64,000 nucleotides of DNA, taken from positions 1 to 64,000 of the forward strand of contig JAAEAF010006874.1 in the NCBI GenBank assembly GCA_011037195.1, in the 5' to 3' direction. Position numbers and translations under genes: made by a program. Of the stretch, positions 31,539 to 42,689 are shown piece by piece; position 1 is the first letter of the stretch, and each line of letters opens with the position of its first letter. This DNA is from Triatoma infestans (Eukaryota; Arthropoda; Insecta; Hemiptera; Reduviidae). The notes under the pieces are model-generated. The model saw only the letters and a list, made by a program, of their open reading frames with translations. It made no database searches and was not told the DNA's origin.

Positions 31539-32536
31539 TCTGGTGCGAAACACTCACACAACTTTCTCTTACTCCAATTCTCAAAATTATAATTGACAAA
31601 TTTTATAGTTTGTATAACAAATTTAATGAAATTTGTCGAAAACTGAAAAAAAAAACTATTCAGTAACAGCGCACTTCCGGTTTATTGATTTTCTTCACAC
31701 CCGGAATTTTGGCCATCTATTTATTTCTAATTAATTTCATTTGGATGATAGAGTTGTATAATCAAGTATGTTACCACCTTAGAGGAAGCTGTAACTCTAC
31801 CTCTCTCCTAAAAGTGCCCTTAAATGAATTTTCCCAGAGAAATGTTTTATATAAAAGTTGTAGATTTTTTAATGTTTAGTTTATATGTGTAGTTTCAAGA
31901 AAATCGTCGGGGCCATTTTTGAGAAAATCGCGAAAAAGTGAAAAAATCATATTTAGTAAAGTGTTAAAACAAAAGCACTTCCGGTTTTCCGATTTTTCTC
32001 AAACTCGGAATTTCAACAAGATATTTAATTCTAATTAACATTATTTAAATGACCGAATTGTGTAATAACCTGAAATAGCACTTTAGAGGGTAACCTAACC
32101 CCACCCCTCCCCCAGAAGGGCCCTTAAATCAATTTTCCCAGAGAAATGTTTCAAATAAAAGTTGTAGCTCCTTGTGTATGTAGTTGTTGTAACAAGTTTA
32201 AAGAAAATCCTTGGAGCCATTTTTGAGAAAAACGCAAAAAAGTAAAAAAGTCAACTAGTAAAGTGGTACTTCCGGTTGAGGAATTTTGACAGATAACGCA
32301 CAGTCAGTTCGCATGGTGATACCTAAACGGAATATTAAGTTTCAGTTTCTACGGTTTTTCGTTTTTGAGCTATGCTGTTCACATACACATACATACACAC
32401 ACACACACACACACGGACCATTTGCTAAAAACCACTTTTTGGGACTCAGGGGACCTCAAGACGGATATTTCCGGTGAAAACTCGATATCGAAAATTTGAC
32501 ACGATTACAATACTTCCTCTTACTAAGAGTAAGAGA
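31539..32536 (+). mobile_element. TCTGG-family element, copy K (full length, two units)
   Basis: A complete copy. Left end TCTGGTGCGAAACACTCACA, ACAACTTTCTCTTACTCC. Units open with ACTTCCGGTTTATTGATTTT (31674) and ACTTCCGGTTTTCCGATTTT (31978). The right module opens with ACTTCCGGTTGAGGAATTTT (32269) and continues through GCTATGCTGTTCACATACAC, (AC)n at 32397-32414, ACCATTTGCTAAAAACCACT, ACTCAGGGGACCTCAAGACG, TTTCCGGTGAAAACTCGATA. It ends CTTCCTCTTACTAAGAGTAA, GAGAATGTAAAAA. Spacing of the ACTTCCGGTT boxes is 304 and 291 bp. No protein is encoded. Confidence 0.9.
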
Positions 32537-32674
32537 ATGTAAAAATGAATGGAAGGTGTAGAAAGTGGTATGTATAATTTAGTGGGATAGGGGCATTTTT
32601 TGAGGAAGCGGAAATTGTTGTTGTAAGAAGAGGTAATGACCTTGTATTTTTTGTAGTTGATGGAGTTTAGCATA

Positions 32675-32675
<1 letters not shown>

Positions 32676-32725
<50 letters not shown>
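32676..32725. repeat. (AC)n microsatellite
   Basis: About 25 perfect AC repeats followed by ATATAT. Not inside a recognisable TCTGG copy. Confidence 0.9.
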
Positions 32726-32730
<5 letters not shown>

Positions 32731-33905
32731 TTATATTTACGCGCACCTTCCCAATAACATCGTAATGGTTTTTATAAACCAAATAATAATAAGAAGAATT
32801 TTTTAGAAAATCGATTGACGGGAAGTGGAAACTTTCAAAATTTTTCGCGTTTTTTTTACCGAAAAAGGTGGAAATATTTTCTTATTTTCTTAAAACTTGT
32901 AATATATATTGCACGTATAAAAAAAATGGCGGTTTCCACCATCTGGTGAGCGTTAAAGGAACTACACATTTAGTAAGAAAAAAAAAATATTTAGAAAATG
33001 AGACTCGAAGAAAGTGATGTTGTCTCAATATTAAATATTAGGCGTTGAGAGTTGAACATGGATGATTGTGCGAATTAGCCGCAATATGTTTTCAATTGTG
33101 TGCTGGAACTTTACGTGAAAGAGGTGAATCTTTTGAAAGGCGCACTGCTCCTAGCAGTTATCGTATTTACTGCTGAGAAGGGCAACCCCCCTCAGTTAAC
33201 CTGATTTTTGAAACTTTTAACAAAATTATGAGCCAATTTTGAATTTTTTACTCCTTTTTCTTCAGTAACAGCTAGATGAACCTGTCAAATTGGTTAACCC
33301 AAACTTTTGTAGTAAACAGTGTTCTTAATAATTTATGGCAGGGCTTTTTACCAATAAATTACAAAATTTCTAAAAGCATAAACCATAAATTTATCAACAG
33401 TTGACCCAGTTAAAAATACTTGGTAGAAATCTATCCTTATTGGTTTTTATTATCCTTTTAAGGGAAAAACCCAGTAATTTTGACAGAACTTCCATAACTT
33501 AATTATAAGAACAATCAACATCAGCAATTAAATTTTATTTACACACAATTTTTTCCTTGTCTATTCAGCCCAAAACATTCCAATTTTTGTACACTTTTAA
33601 TCCTTTTATTGAATTTTACACATTCCATAAAGTAATACAACAATGTTCACTTTCACTTACTATTGTAAATAGTTTGAATTACATCACATATACGTACATA
33701 CCTTCTTCCAGCACCGACTTCAGTCAAAATCCAATGCGGCTGACCTTGTATTGTACAAGTCTAGTTATCATAAAGATATGCTGATGATCAATACAATTAC
33801 TTAACAGAAATTCAGAGTAGCGAACCAATTTCCAGAACAAAAGTGGTATTGAATTAAATTTGACAAGAGGAAAGGATTGACAAATGAAAATGTGATTTGT
33901 TGACA
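32726..33905. other. AT-rich spacer
   Basis: No gene recognised. GACGGGAAGTGGAAACTTTC at 32816 may be a TCTGG-family scrap. Confidence 0.4.
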
Positions 33906-33910
33906 TCTGT

Positions 33911-34852
33911 TACTTTCTCTTATGGTTAGTAAGAGGAAGTAGGTATTGCAATCGTGTCAAATTTTTGATATCGAGTTTTCACCGTAAATATCCGTTTTAA
34001 GCTTCCGTTAGTCATTTGTCTGTGTGTATGTGGGGACAGCATATCTCAAAAACAGAAAAATCGTAGAATATTCAAACTTAATATTTCATTTTAAGTGCTA
34101 CCAGGGGACCTGAGGATAAGCTTTACAGTAAAAAATCGTTCAACCGGAAGTACCAGCTTTAGTGAATTTTTTTTTTTTTTTTCAGTTTTTTGGGCATTTT
34201 CTGGAAAACGGCTCCAACGATTTTCTTTAAACTTTATATATCAACTACAGGATACAAAGAGTTACAACTTTTATTTGGAAAATTTCTCTGGGAAAATTCA
34301 TTTACGGATAATTTTGAGGGAGGGATAGGGTTAGGTTTTTCCGCTAAAGTGCTATTTCAGTTTTCATACCACACAGTTTTATCATATAAATAATATTAAT
34401 TAGAATTAATATTGTAATTCCGATGTTTGAAGAAAAATGGATGACGAGAAGTGCGATTTTACTGAAAAGTATTTTTCAGTTTTCTGCAATTTTCTTTAAA
34501 ACGGCTCCAACGATTTTCTAGGAATGTGAGCTACACATATAAAGTGCTACAACTTTTATTTAAAACATTTCTCCGGATAAACTCATTTAAGGGGTCTCTT
34601 GTTGGAGAGATGGGGTCTCTTGTTGTGTTTTCTTTTAACGTGCTGTCTTAGTTGATTATACAATTCTAACATCTAAACCAAATTAATTAGAAATAAATAG
34701 ATGGCCAAAATTCCGAGTATCAAGAAAATTAGTAAACCGGAAGTGCACTTTTACTGAACATTTTTTTTTTTCAATTTTCACTATTTTCTCCATAAAACTT
34801 TCGACGACTTTCATAAAATTCGGTTATACTAACTATAAAATTTGGCACTGTC
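33911..34852 (-). mobile_element. TCTGG-family element, copy L (two units, left end lost)
   Basis: Right end TTACTTTCTCTTATGGTTAG, GTAAGAGGAAGTAGGTATTG. Unit boxes AACCGGAAGTACCAGC (34142), GACGAGAAGTGCGATTTT (34443) and AACCGGAAGTGCACTTTT (34736) are spaced 301 and 293 bp. The left terminal sequence is replaced by unrelated DNA near 34852. Confidence 0.85.
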
Positions 34853-35224
34853 GTTTAAAAAACAAACTTCCTTGCTTTTAATAAATTGCAAAATATCTTT
34901 GTATACTAAGTATAGAAATTAGGACCAAGAATAATACCTTGTGAAATACCTGTGCAAAATTTGCAATTGTTTTGAAAGTTTTAAAGAACAAGAAGAGTTG
35001 TTATAAATTTCTTTATGAAGTTTTATGAGGCCAATAAAAGATTTTGTGCCTCAATTTAATATAATATGAAATTTTATTAACGAAACAAAAGTAGACTAAA
35101 CAAGGTACCCTGACTTTGCCCATTGATCGTAGAACATAATGAGCAACAACCATACAAAAATACAACCACGTTGTACAAACACAATTCCTATTATATAAGA
35201 TTCACAATATACTCAAAAACGTAC

Positions 35225-35273
<49 letters not shown>

Positions 35274-35579
35274 TAATAGTAGTAGTAGTAAAAAAAAATA
35301 AAACTCAATTATTTTCTTATATAAAATCATTCCATAATTTATTGTATTTGTAATTATTAAACTTGTATGCATGTTTGCCCTTTGGGAATGCATACAATAG
35401 AACTGATAGATATCATTCAGATAGATTCAAGGACTATTTGAATTTTTGTATTCTAATTAGATTTTAATTCTCTATTTTTTTATTTGGAGATTTTTATTGA
35501 AACCAGCATTTTTAATTCAACAATAGACTGCCGGATATATCTAGTGCAAGCTTTTGCAAAAAATTAATAAAATAAAAAA
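34853..35579. other. AT-rich spacer with (AAT)n at 35225-35273
   Basis: About 16 AAT repeats followed by (AGT)n. No gene recognised; poly-Asn/Tyr frames are microsatellite artefacts. Confidence 0.6.
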
Positions 35580-36447
35580 TCTGGTGTGAAACACTCACAC
35601 AACTTTCTCTTACAAATGTTAATAGACAAATTTATAGTTTGTGTACCAAATTTAATGAAATTCGTCGAAAACTAAAAAACTGTTCAGTAAAAGCGCACTT
35701 CCGGTTTACTAATTTTCTTGAAACTTCGGAATTTCAGCCATCTATTTATTTCTAACTAATTATGTGGATGATAGAATTGTATAAGAAACTAGGATAGCCT
35801 TTGATGAAAATCTAACCCTACCCCTCCCCTAAAAGTGCTCTTGAAAGAAATTTCCCAGAGAAATGTTTTAGATAAAAGTTGTAGATATTTGCATGTTTAG
35901 TTTATATACGAAGTTTCAAAAAAATCGTCAGAGCTATTTTTGAGAAAATTGCGAAAAGTCTATCATTTAGTAAAGTGGTAAAGTAAACGCACTTCCGGTT
36001 ATCCGATTTTTTTCAAACTCGGAATTTCAACAACATATTTAATTCTAATTAACATTATTTAGATGGCAGAATTGTCTAATAAACTGAAATAGCACTTTAG
36101 ATGGAAACCTAACCCCACCCCTCCCACAAAAGTGCCCTTCAATGCATTTTCCCGGAGAAATGTTTCTAATAAAATTGTAACTCTTTGTATGTGTGATTGA
36201 TGTTTAATGTTTAAAGAAAATCGTCGGAGCCATTTTTGAGAAAATCGCAAAAAAGTAAAAAATCCAACTAGTAAAGTGGTACTTCCGGTTAAGGAAATTT
36301 TACAGATAACGCACAGTCAGATCCCATGGTGACCTCGAAACGGAATATCAAATTTCAACTTTCTACGATTTTTCGTTTTTGAGCTATGCTGTTCACATAC
36401 ATACATACACACACACACGCACACGGACACACACACACGCACACGGA

Positions 36448-36489
<42 letters not shown>

Positions 36490-36615
36490 CCATTTGCTAA
36501 AAACCACTTTTTTGGACTCAGGGGACCTCAAAACGGATATTTCCGGTGAAAACTCGATATCGAAAATTTGACACGATTTCAATACTTCCTGTTACTAGGA
36601 GTAAGAGAAAGTAAA
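35580..36615 (+). mobile_element. TCTGG-family element, copy M (full length, two units)
   Basis: Left end TCTGGTGTGAAACACTCACA, ACAACTTTCTCTTAC. Unit boxes ACTTCCGGTTTACTAATTTT (35698), ACTTCCGGTTATCCGATTTT (35992), ACTTCCGGTTAAGGAAATTT (36282). Compound (AC)n/(ACGG)/(AG)n tract at 36402-36489. Right end TTTCCGGTGAAAACTCGATA, CTTCCTGTTACTAGGAGTAA, AGAGAAAGTAAAAA. Together with K and N it defines the full-length form of about 1 kb. Confidence 0.9.
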
Positions 36616-37603
36616 AATAAATAAATAAAAAATAGTTTTTCAAATTACAAAATAATTTCTATCGAAACAAATTTATTTAAATTAAAAAACTCGATCAAAA
36701 ATCGATAATTATTTTTAATTTTGATTTTTATTATTGTATTATTTTTATCTCATAAATTAAATCAATTTGCATGTTTTATTTTATTGTTGGGAAATGTATA
36801 AATATTAATTTTCTCTATATAGTGTAATTAATTTTTTTGTATTTTATTTATGAAAAAGGTTAAACTTCTCAAAATAAGTTTCTATTATTATTTTTTTTGT
36901 TTTAAATTAATTTTAATTAACAAAACGTTCACAGGCAATAATGTTGGCAATTAGGAACAAAACAACAAAAGCTCCAAATGGTAGTTGAGAAATAAGTTTT
37001 TGTCAGTTTTTAATAATTTTTTTGATGAAAAATTAAATTAAACTTGATGTATAAGGTGGCTATGAGAGCCATGAACTCTGCCAAAGTGGTGATTTGGGGG
37101 GGGGGGTTCGTGTGTTCACATCATTATGGTATTGATAATTCACTTTCAACTATAGCTTCCTGATTTTTTTTTTAAAAAACGTGCTGCGTGACTGTTGGAA
37201 CTAATTATACAAGAAATCAAAAGCTGTACCATTCGGTGCTAAGCTAAACTATTTGTTATTTGGAGATAGTAGTTCGCTAACTCTTTGTTAGCGCTCCGTG
37301 AAGATCTAAGTTTTTCAACCTTTTCTTAACGACTTCCGCGGCACAACTAAATTACGATTATAAAATAAAAATAAAAAAAAAGAGAGAGAGAATATCTGTT
37401 TAATTTATTTTACAATGTATCATTACAACTAAAAGATACCATAAAACAGTTTATTATAGATAATTAGCATATAACAATTAAAATTAAAATATATATATAT
37501 ATAAGTTTTTTTATGTTACAATTTCACAATTAGTACGATATCTGAGAATGATACTTTTTTGTTTTAAGTATTTCACTAAAAGAATGTGAACCTTTTTTTG
37601 TGA
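36616..37603. other. AT-rich spacer
   Basis: No gene recognised. G-run at 37096-37105, (TA)n at 37490-37502. Confidence 0.4.
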
Positions 37604-37617
37604 TATAAATTGTTTTG

Positions 37618-38560
37618 AATTTCATAATTTTAGTTTTTTTTTTAACATTTACTTTTAAAAAATTCTTTAGCACAATATTCATCTAAAATTTTGTAATTTA
37701 TAAATTTAAATCTGTGTAATAATCAGCAAATATCGTGAGATCATCTGGCATAAGCCAATACTACAATATCCTTATATTTATTAATTCTAATAGTATTTAT
37801 ATCTTGGTTAATAAAATAATTTTCTATATCACTAATGTAATGGTTAAACGCCCATGGGGATAAAATTTCACCCTGAATAATGCCTTGAGTCAAATTAAAT
37901 TCTGACGTAACTTTGAAGCCATATTTAATTTCAATAGCAGCAAATTCATATAATTTCTTAATATATCTAAACATTTTCCCGTAGACACCTAGGTGTTCTT
38001 AGTTTATACCACACACATTCATGATTCAATGAATCGAAAGCTCATCCAAAATCTACATACAGAGCGTATAGGGATTTCTTTTTTATTCCAACTTGTATTT
38101 GGACCATAGAATTAAATGTAAAAACATTATCAATGCATCCTCTATTTTTACGAAAACCCGATTGATTCTCAGGTAAAACATTATATTCTTCAGACCATTT
38201 TTCTAATCTCGATAAAATTATTTGTGTGAAAAAATGTTCACAATATTATTAACGAGGCCCAATTCCTCTGTAGTTTAACGGGGATTGTGTCTATCATCTT
38301 TCTCATTATAGCATAAACAAAATTATTTTAGACCAACTATTAGGAATGTTTTCATTTTCAATAATTTTGTTGAACATAACTTCTAGATAAAGAGAAGCCA
38401 GTTTATTAGGAAGATTTTTATAAAAATCGTAATTCACCTGACCCGGCGACTTACTAGCTTTGCATTTATTTAGTGATTCAATTATTTCTTGCTGGGTAAT
38501 AGTATTATCAAGGTAAGGATGACAAACATCAAGGTAAACTGAACTTTGCAATTTTTTTTG
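37618..38560 (-). pseudogene. LINE ORF2 reverse transcriptase domain (inverted part)
   Basis: On the minus strand the polymerase motifs come in order. ITQQEIIESLNKCKASKSPG is the fingers. LPENQSGFRKNRGCIDNVFT is the template-binding motif. KKKSLYALYVDF followed by AFDSLNHECVWYKL is motif A with the first catalytic aspartate. GIIQGEILSPWAFNHYISDI is motif B. A diverged motif C, KYKDIVVLAYA, stands where YADD is expected, and LDEYCAKEF leads to KKTKIM. At least two frameshifts and a stop break it. It belongs to the same LINE as the endonuclease and ORF1 to the right, interrupted by a SINE at 38747. It ends at a 14-bp sequence (37604-37617) that recurs at 42659-42672. Confidence 0.85.
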
Positions 38561-38746
38561 CGTATAATTCTTTCAAAAATAATTCCCAATCATTAATATT
38601 AATAAACTGAGACATATTATTATAATCACGTTTTCTGAATTTCTGTACAGTTTGCCAAAAGGAGAACATGTCTTTACAGTTAGAAATAGTTATTGATACC
38701 GCCGTTTCATAAGATGATTTCTTTTTTGTTTTAACATAGTTTTATA
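38561..38746 (-). pseudogene. LINE ORF2 linker between endonuclease and RT
   Basis: Minus-strand AT-rich coding remnant between the endonuclease and reverse transcriptase (KSSYETAVSITIS, FWQTVQKFRKRDYN), interrupted by SINE S3 and resuming at 38998 (INQYLVMKK). Confidence 0.55.
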
Positions 38747-38983
38747 GGGAGGGGATTAGCTCAGTGGTAGCGCGCTGGACTAGCAACGCGGAGATCACGG
38801 GTTCGAATCCAGCCGGGCTGCCCTTAGATTTTCTCTTCCTAGGAGCCCCTACAGCTCACTGTCCGGCGATGGACAGTGTTGTCTGTAACGGGAAAACAGC
38901 CGGCAGTGCACTGAGAAGGCTCCGGGCGCAAATGACCACAGATGTTGAGACGCCTTAAATTATAAAAAAAAAACAAAAAACAA
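38747..38983 (+). mobile_element. tRNA-derived SINE, copy S3, with 14-bp target duplication
   Basis: Box A TAGCTCAGTGGTAGCGC, box B GGTTCGAATCC, body CCCTTAGATTTTCTCTTCCT, AGGAGCCCCTACAGCTCACT, GTCCGGCGATGGACAGTG, and 3' end GATGTTGAGACGCCTTAAAT with an A-rich tail. The duplication AACATAGTTTTATA lies at 38733-38746 and 38984-38997. Compared with S6 it lacks part of the body around GAACACTGTCCGGAGGCC. The anticodon-loop position reads AGC, suggesting origin from tRNA-Ala (inference). Confidence 0.92.
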
Positions 38984-38997
38984 AACATAGTTTTATA

Positions 38998-40140
38998 ACG
39001 TTTTTTTCATAACTAGATATTGATTTAACAAATTAATGTCATAATTACATTTCTTTACCTGCCTAAATATTTTTTTAACTTCATTTTTAAAACAATTAAC
39101 AATCCCAATCATACCGTGGTTTTTTAAATAGATTTTGTTTTTGTTAGTATTAACGGAAACTATTTTTTTCATTCCCAGCATTTCCGCGATGTTTCGAGCA
39201 TAGAAATAATAAGATTTTCATTTAATAAATCTATTGAAGAGTTAGAGATATCGATTGAAATATTGGTTGATAACCTCGCAATATTAGTGAATGCTTCTGC
39301 TAACTCGGATCGCCATTTGATCGCAGTATGAACCGTATGGTCAATATTTCTTGCATAAACTGTGTCTCATCATCATTAATATGTTCAACATTTAAAATTA
39401 TTTTAATAGGAAAATGGTCTGACAGAGTAATATCATCCAACACTATTAAATCATCAATATAGTGCGACCCATATAAATCAGCCCAAACAAGATCTATTAC
39501 CGAATAACCTAAACTATTTGTATACGTGTACTGACCCGGACAATCAGAGATTGTGCGGCCATTTAATAAAATAAATAATTGATTTTCAATAAATTCAACT
39601 AAAGTAGTTCCTTTTTTATTTTCTATTAAATCTAAACTATTTCTATGTTTATATAAAACCGAATCTAAACTAATATCTAAACATTGATTGAGCCGACCAA
39701 CCCGACAGTTATAATCCCCCGCCTACAATAAATACATAATTTTCATGGCCCTGTTTTAATTGCAGTAAGGTCATATTAAATTCTTCAAGTAAATTATCTA
39801 TCTCAACCTGCGGTCTAAATTATACTACACCTATTATAATATTAAGTACACCAATCGTAACTTTTACAAACAATGTGACGCCTCGAGTATTTGTTATTTC
39901 CCAAGATTTTTCTTAATTAAAATCATCAACCCTCCACTTGCCCTGCCTTTAGATTTTACTTTAATTGCATTAGAATAATAACAAATATTATAATCACTGA
40001 GATAAGCTGGGGGGGGGGGTTGTTAAATTGATTACATAACCACGTTTCAACTAAACAAATAATTTCGCAGCTTAATAATTTAGAACCGATTTCAGAAAAA
40101 TTTCCGAACCCACAAATATTCCAAAAAAAGAATGTTTACA
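38998..40140 (-). pseudogene. LINE ORF2 endonuclease domain (inverted part)
   Basis: An apurinic/apyrimidinic-type endonuclease in pieces on the minus strand: NVNILFWNICGFGNF at the start (frames combined), CEIICLVETWL (catalytic glutamate in ETW), KGRASGGLMILIKKN, VGGDYNCRVGRLNQ (GDYN with Asp/Asn), GYSVIDLVWADLYG (the S/T.IDLV motif) and LSDHFPIKIIL (catalytic SDH). Such enzymes nick the target to prime reverse transcription. Frame changes near 39380, 39720, 39835 and 39915 make it non-functional. The C-terminal linker continues to 38998 with a stop-containing frame. Confidence 0.8.
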
Positions 40141-40269
40141 TTATTAGTAAATAGAATTTTAGTTTTGTCTGATTGAGTAAGAATTTTATATTTAACCTCA
40201 GCTTTATGTGATCCTACTGATATAAGTGCTGTGTTATATCGCCAAAAGACATAGCCATATTCCTGTCCG

Positions 40270-40394
40270 GACCCGGTTGCTAACTTCATTTCCTGATCCT
40301 CTTCGCTTTCCTGTCATCGACGGATTCATTCCGATTAATTTCAAATTCAGAAGAGTCGGTGCTGTAAGTCTCAAATTGGTTTAGATCAGAGTCA
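40270..40394 (-). pseudogene. LINE ORF1 C-terminal tail
   Basis: The minus strand reads DSDLNQFETYSTDSSEFEIN and RNESVDDRKAKRI. This continues the ORF1 that was cut by insertion of TCTGG copy N; the upstream part ends at GYPSCYNKK at 41400. Confidence 0.55.
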
Positions 40395-41396
40395 TTTTTA
40401 CTTTCTCTTACTTCTAGTAAGAGGAAGTATTGTAATCGTGTCAAATTTTCGATATTGAGTTTTCACCGGAAATATCCATTTTGAGGTTCCCTGAGTCCAA
40501 AAAAGTGGTTTTTAGCAAATGGTCTGTCTGTATGTGTGTGTGTGTGTCTGTGTGTGTGTATGTATGTGAACAGCATAGCTCAAAAACGAAAAATCGTAGA
40601 AAGTTTAAACTTGATATTCCGTTTAGTTATCACCATGGGATCTGACGGTGGGTCATCTGTCAAAATTCCTCAACCGGAAGTACCACTTTACTAGTTGTTT
40701 TTTTTACGTTTTTGCGATTTTCTCAAAAATGGCTCCAACGATCTTCTTCAAACTTGTATATATCAACTACACATACAAACAGCTACAACTCTTGTTTGAA
40801 ATATTTCTCTGGGAAAATTCATTTAAGGGCACTTCTGGGGGTGGCAGTGGGGTTAGGTTCAGTCTTAACTGCTATTTTACTTTATTAGACAATTCTGTCA
40901 TCTAAATAATGTTAATTGGAATTAAATATGTTGTTGAAATTCCGAATTTGAAAAAATCGGATAACCGGAAGTGCGTTTGTTTTGACACTGTGCTAAATGA
41001 TTTTTTCACGATTTTCTCAAAAATGACTCCGACGATGTTTTTGAAACCACGTATATAAACTAAACATGCAATGATCTACATCTTTTATTTTAAACATTTC
41101 TCTGAGTAAATTCATTTAAGGGCACTTTTAGGGGAGGGGTGGGGTTACAGCTTCCTCTAAAGTGGTATCATAGTTGATTATATAATTTTATCATCCAAAC
41201 AATAATAATTAGAAACAAATAGATGGCCAAAATTCCAAGTTTTAAGAAAATTTGTAAACCGGAAGTGCGCTTTTACTGAACACTTTCTTCAGTTTTCGAC
41301 GAATTTCGTTATACTTGTTACACAAACTACATCCTTTGTCAATTATAATTTTGCGAATAGGAGTAAGAGAAAGTTGTGTGAGTGTTTCACACCAGA
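40395..41396 (-). mobile_element. TCTGG-family element, copy N (full length, two units)
   Basis: Right end TTTTTACTTTCTCTTACTTC, AGTAAGAGGAAGTATTGTAA; (TG)n at about 40535-40560; boxes AACCGGAAGTACCACTTTAC (40672), AACCGGAAGTGCGTTTG (40964), AACCGGAAGTGCGCTTT (41258), spaced about 290 bp. Left end GAGTAAGAGAAAGTTGTGTG, AGTGTTTCACACCAGA, ending at 41396. It lies inside a LINE ORF1, whose two halves abut its ends. Confidence 0.92.
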
Positions 41397-41843
41397 TTTT
41401 TTATTATAACAGGATGGGTATCCCTCCTTCGCTCTAACATAAAGCCTACCACGGCTGAACCATACAAATTTCACTAAATTCTCTTTCTGAAGAGATTTAG
41501 CTTTTTTAAAGAGTTGTCTATATGCAAAGGACATAGGTTCATTAATATAAATTTTTGTAGTTAAAGCATCAACATCATAATGAAGATTTAGTGATACTAT
41601 TTTCAGCTTCCTTTTTTTCGGTTTAAGTGCATATAAAGAATTTAACTTATCCACAAGGCGCACAAATTTATAGACAATAATGGATGTATACGATTTATTA
41701 TTGTCTCTAATTTTGTAGAAGTTATCCAGCATTTTGTCATCAAACTTAAATTCCAGAAAGCTGCATAATTTTTGGAAAACCTCAACAAGATTTTTATTTT
41801 GCTTAAATGGTATCCCATAAAATGGAATTCCATGGAAGAACAC
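41397..41843 (-). pseudogene. LINE ORF1 (FP25K-like nucleic-acid-binding protein)
   Basis: A minus-strand frame open for about 148 codons. HGIPF, LVEVFQKLCSFLEFKFDD, SIIVYKFVRLVDKLNSLYA, TKIYINEPMSFAYRQLFKKA and ENLVKFVWFSRGRLYVRAKE follow the layout of ORF1 proteins of many arthropod LINEs that resemble the baculovirus-FP/transposase_22-type domain ('IYINE.LT...R.L...A..L.......FVW...G.+.VR+.EG'). ORF1 binds LINE RNA. The start is missing (5' truncation in the HGIPF region, which is partly duplicated). The C-terminus is separated by copy N. Confidence 0.7.
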
Positions 41844-41849
41844 AGGTTG

Positions 41850-42658
41850 TCCAAAATTTGTTTTTAATCAGTTAATTGAGTGTGACCATTAAGAAAAACT
41901 GTTTAAAGTACAATTGGTTTTCTGAGGTTAAAAATTTAATTTCTAAAACATGTATCGATAATTTAGAGAATTTTACCGGTCTTTTACTAAACAGCAACAA
42001 CTTTAAAAATATTTTAAATTTATTCCAATTTTCACAAATATCAGCTGATGTTGACCGTTTGTTTAAATCAAATTTCTCACAACAGTTATACACAACATAC
42101 ACGTTTAAAGATTTTCTGACTTGTCAACAATATCTAGAATTAAATGTTCCTTTGAAGTTTATTAGATTTTGTAATAATTATTTTATGAAATTTAATATTA
42201 ACAATATAATTTATAAAATAGACCCTACAAAAACATGCATGTTGTGTAATCTTAATGATAAAGATCTCACGTACATTGTATTAAATTGTTCTTTGTATAA
42301 TAATATAAGATCTATACTGGATATAAATAGTAATGATTCACCTCAACAAAATGTATTTAACCTTAAAAATAACCAAACTAAAACAAATATATTTAAATTA
42401 TATAAATATTTTTCTATCATCTTAAAAGCTCGTTCTGCCGTATTAAATGATTAAATGATAAATATAAAAAAATAAAAAATATGAAAGAACGAAAAAAGAG
42501 ATATTTTATTTTTGGTTTACATTTTTATTACTTATAAGAAGAGTATTTCGTTTTTGTCTTATTGTATTTATTTATTTACTAGTTTATTATGAATACTGTA
42601 CACATAACTCAGTTGTAACAAGCTGTATGCTTTATACAATACAGTTTATCTATCTATC
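41850..42658 (+). pseudogene. LINE ORF2 C-terminus and 3' UTR (sense part)
   Basis: A plus-strand frame open to a stop at 42454 encodes about 190 residues of an ORF2 C-terminus. NFSQQLYTTYTFKDFLTCQQ, LKFIRFCNNYFMKFNIN and the Cys-His motif CMLCNLNDKDLTYIVLNCSL follow the usual 'R......L......C..C.....E...H.+..C' end of ORF2. A 3' UTR of about 200 bp ends with CAGTTTATC then (TATC)n, a typical microsatellite-like LINE tail. It lies head-to-head with ORF1 on the opposite strand. The first codon of the frame is TTG, so this is a truncated 5' edge and not a start. Confidence 0.75.
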
Positions 42659-42689
42659 TATAAATTGTTTTGCAGGCAGCCAAATTTCT

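Noticed and set aside
35123..35393. Poly-asparagine or poly-tyrosine protein
   Set aside because: Both frames are produced by the (AAT)n microsatellite; no other coding evidence.
41876..42454. Independent host gene of 192 codons
   Set aside because: The Cys-His motif near the end, the 3' UTR with a (TATC)n tail, the flanking duplication and the neighbouring ORF1/RT show it to be the end of a LINE ORF2.
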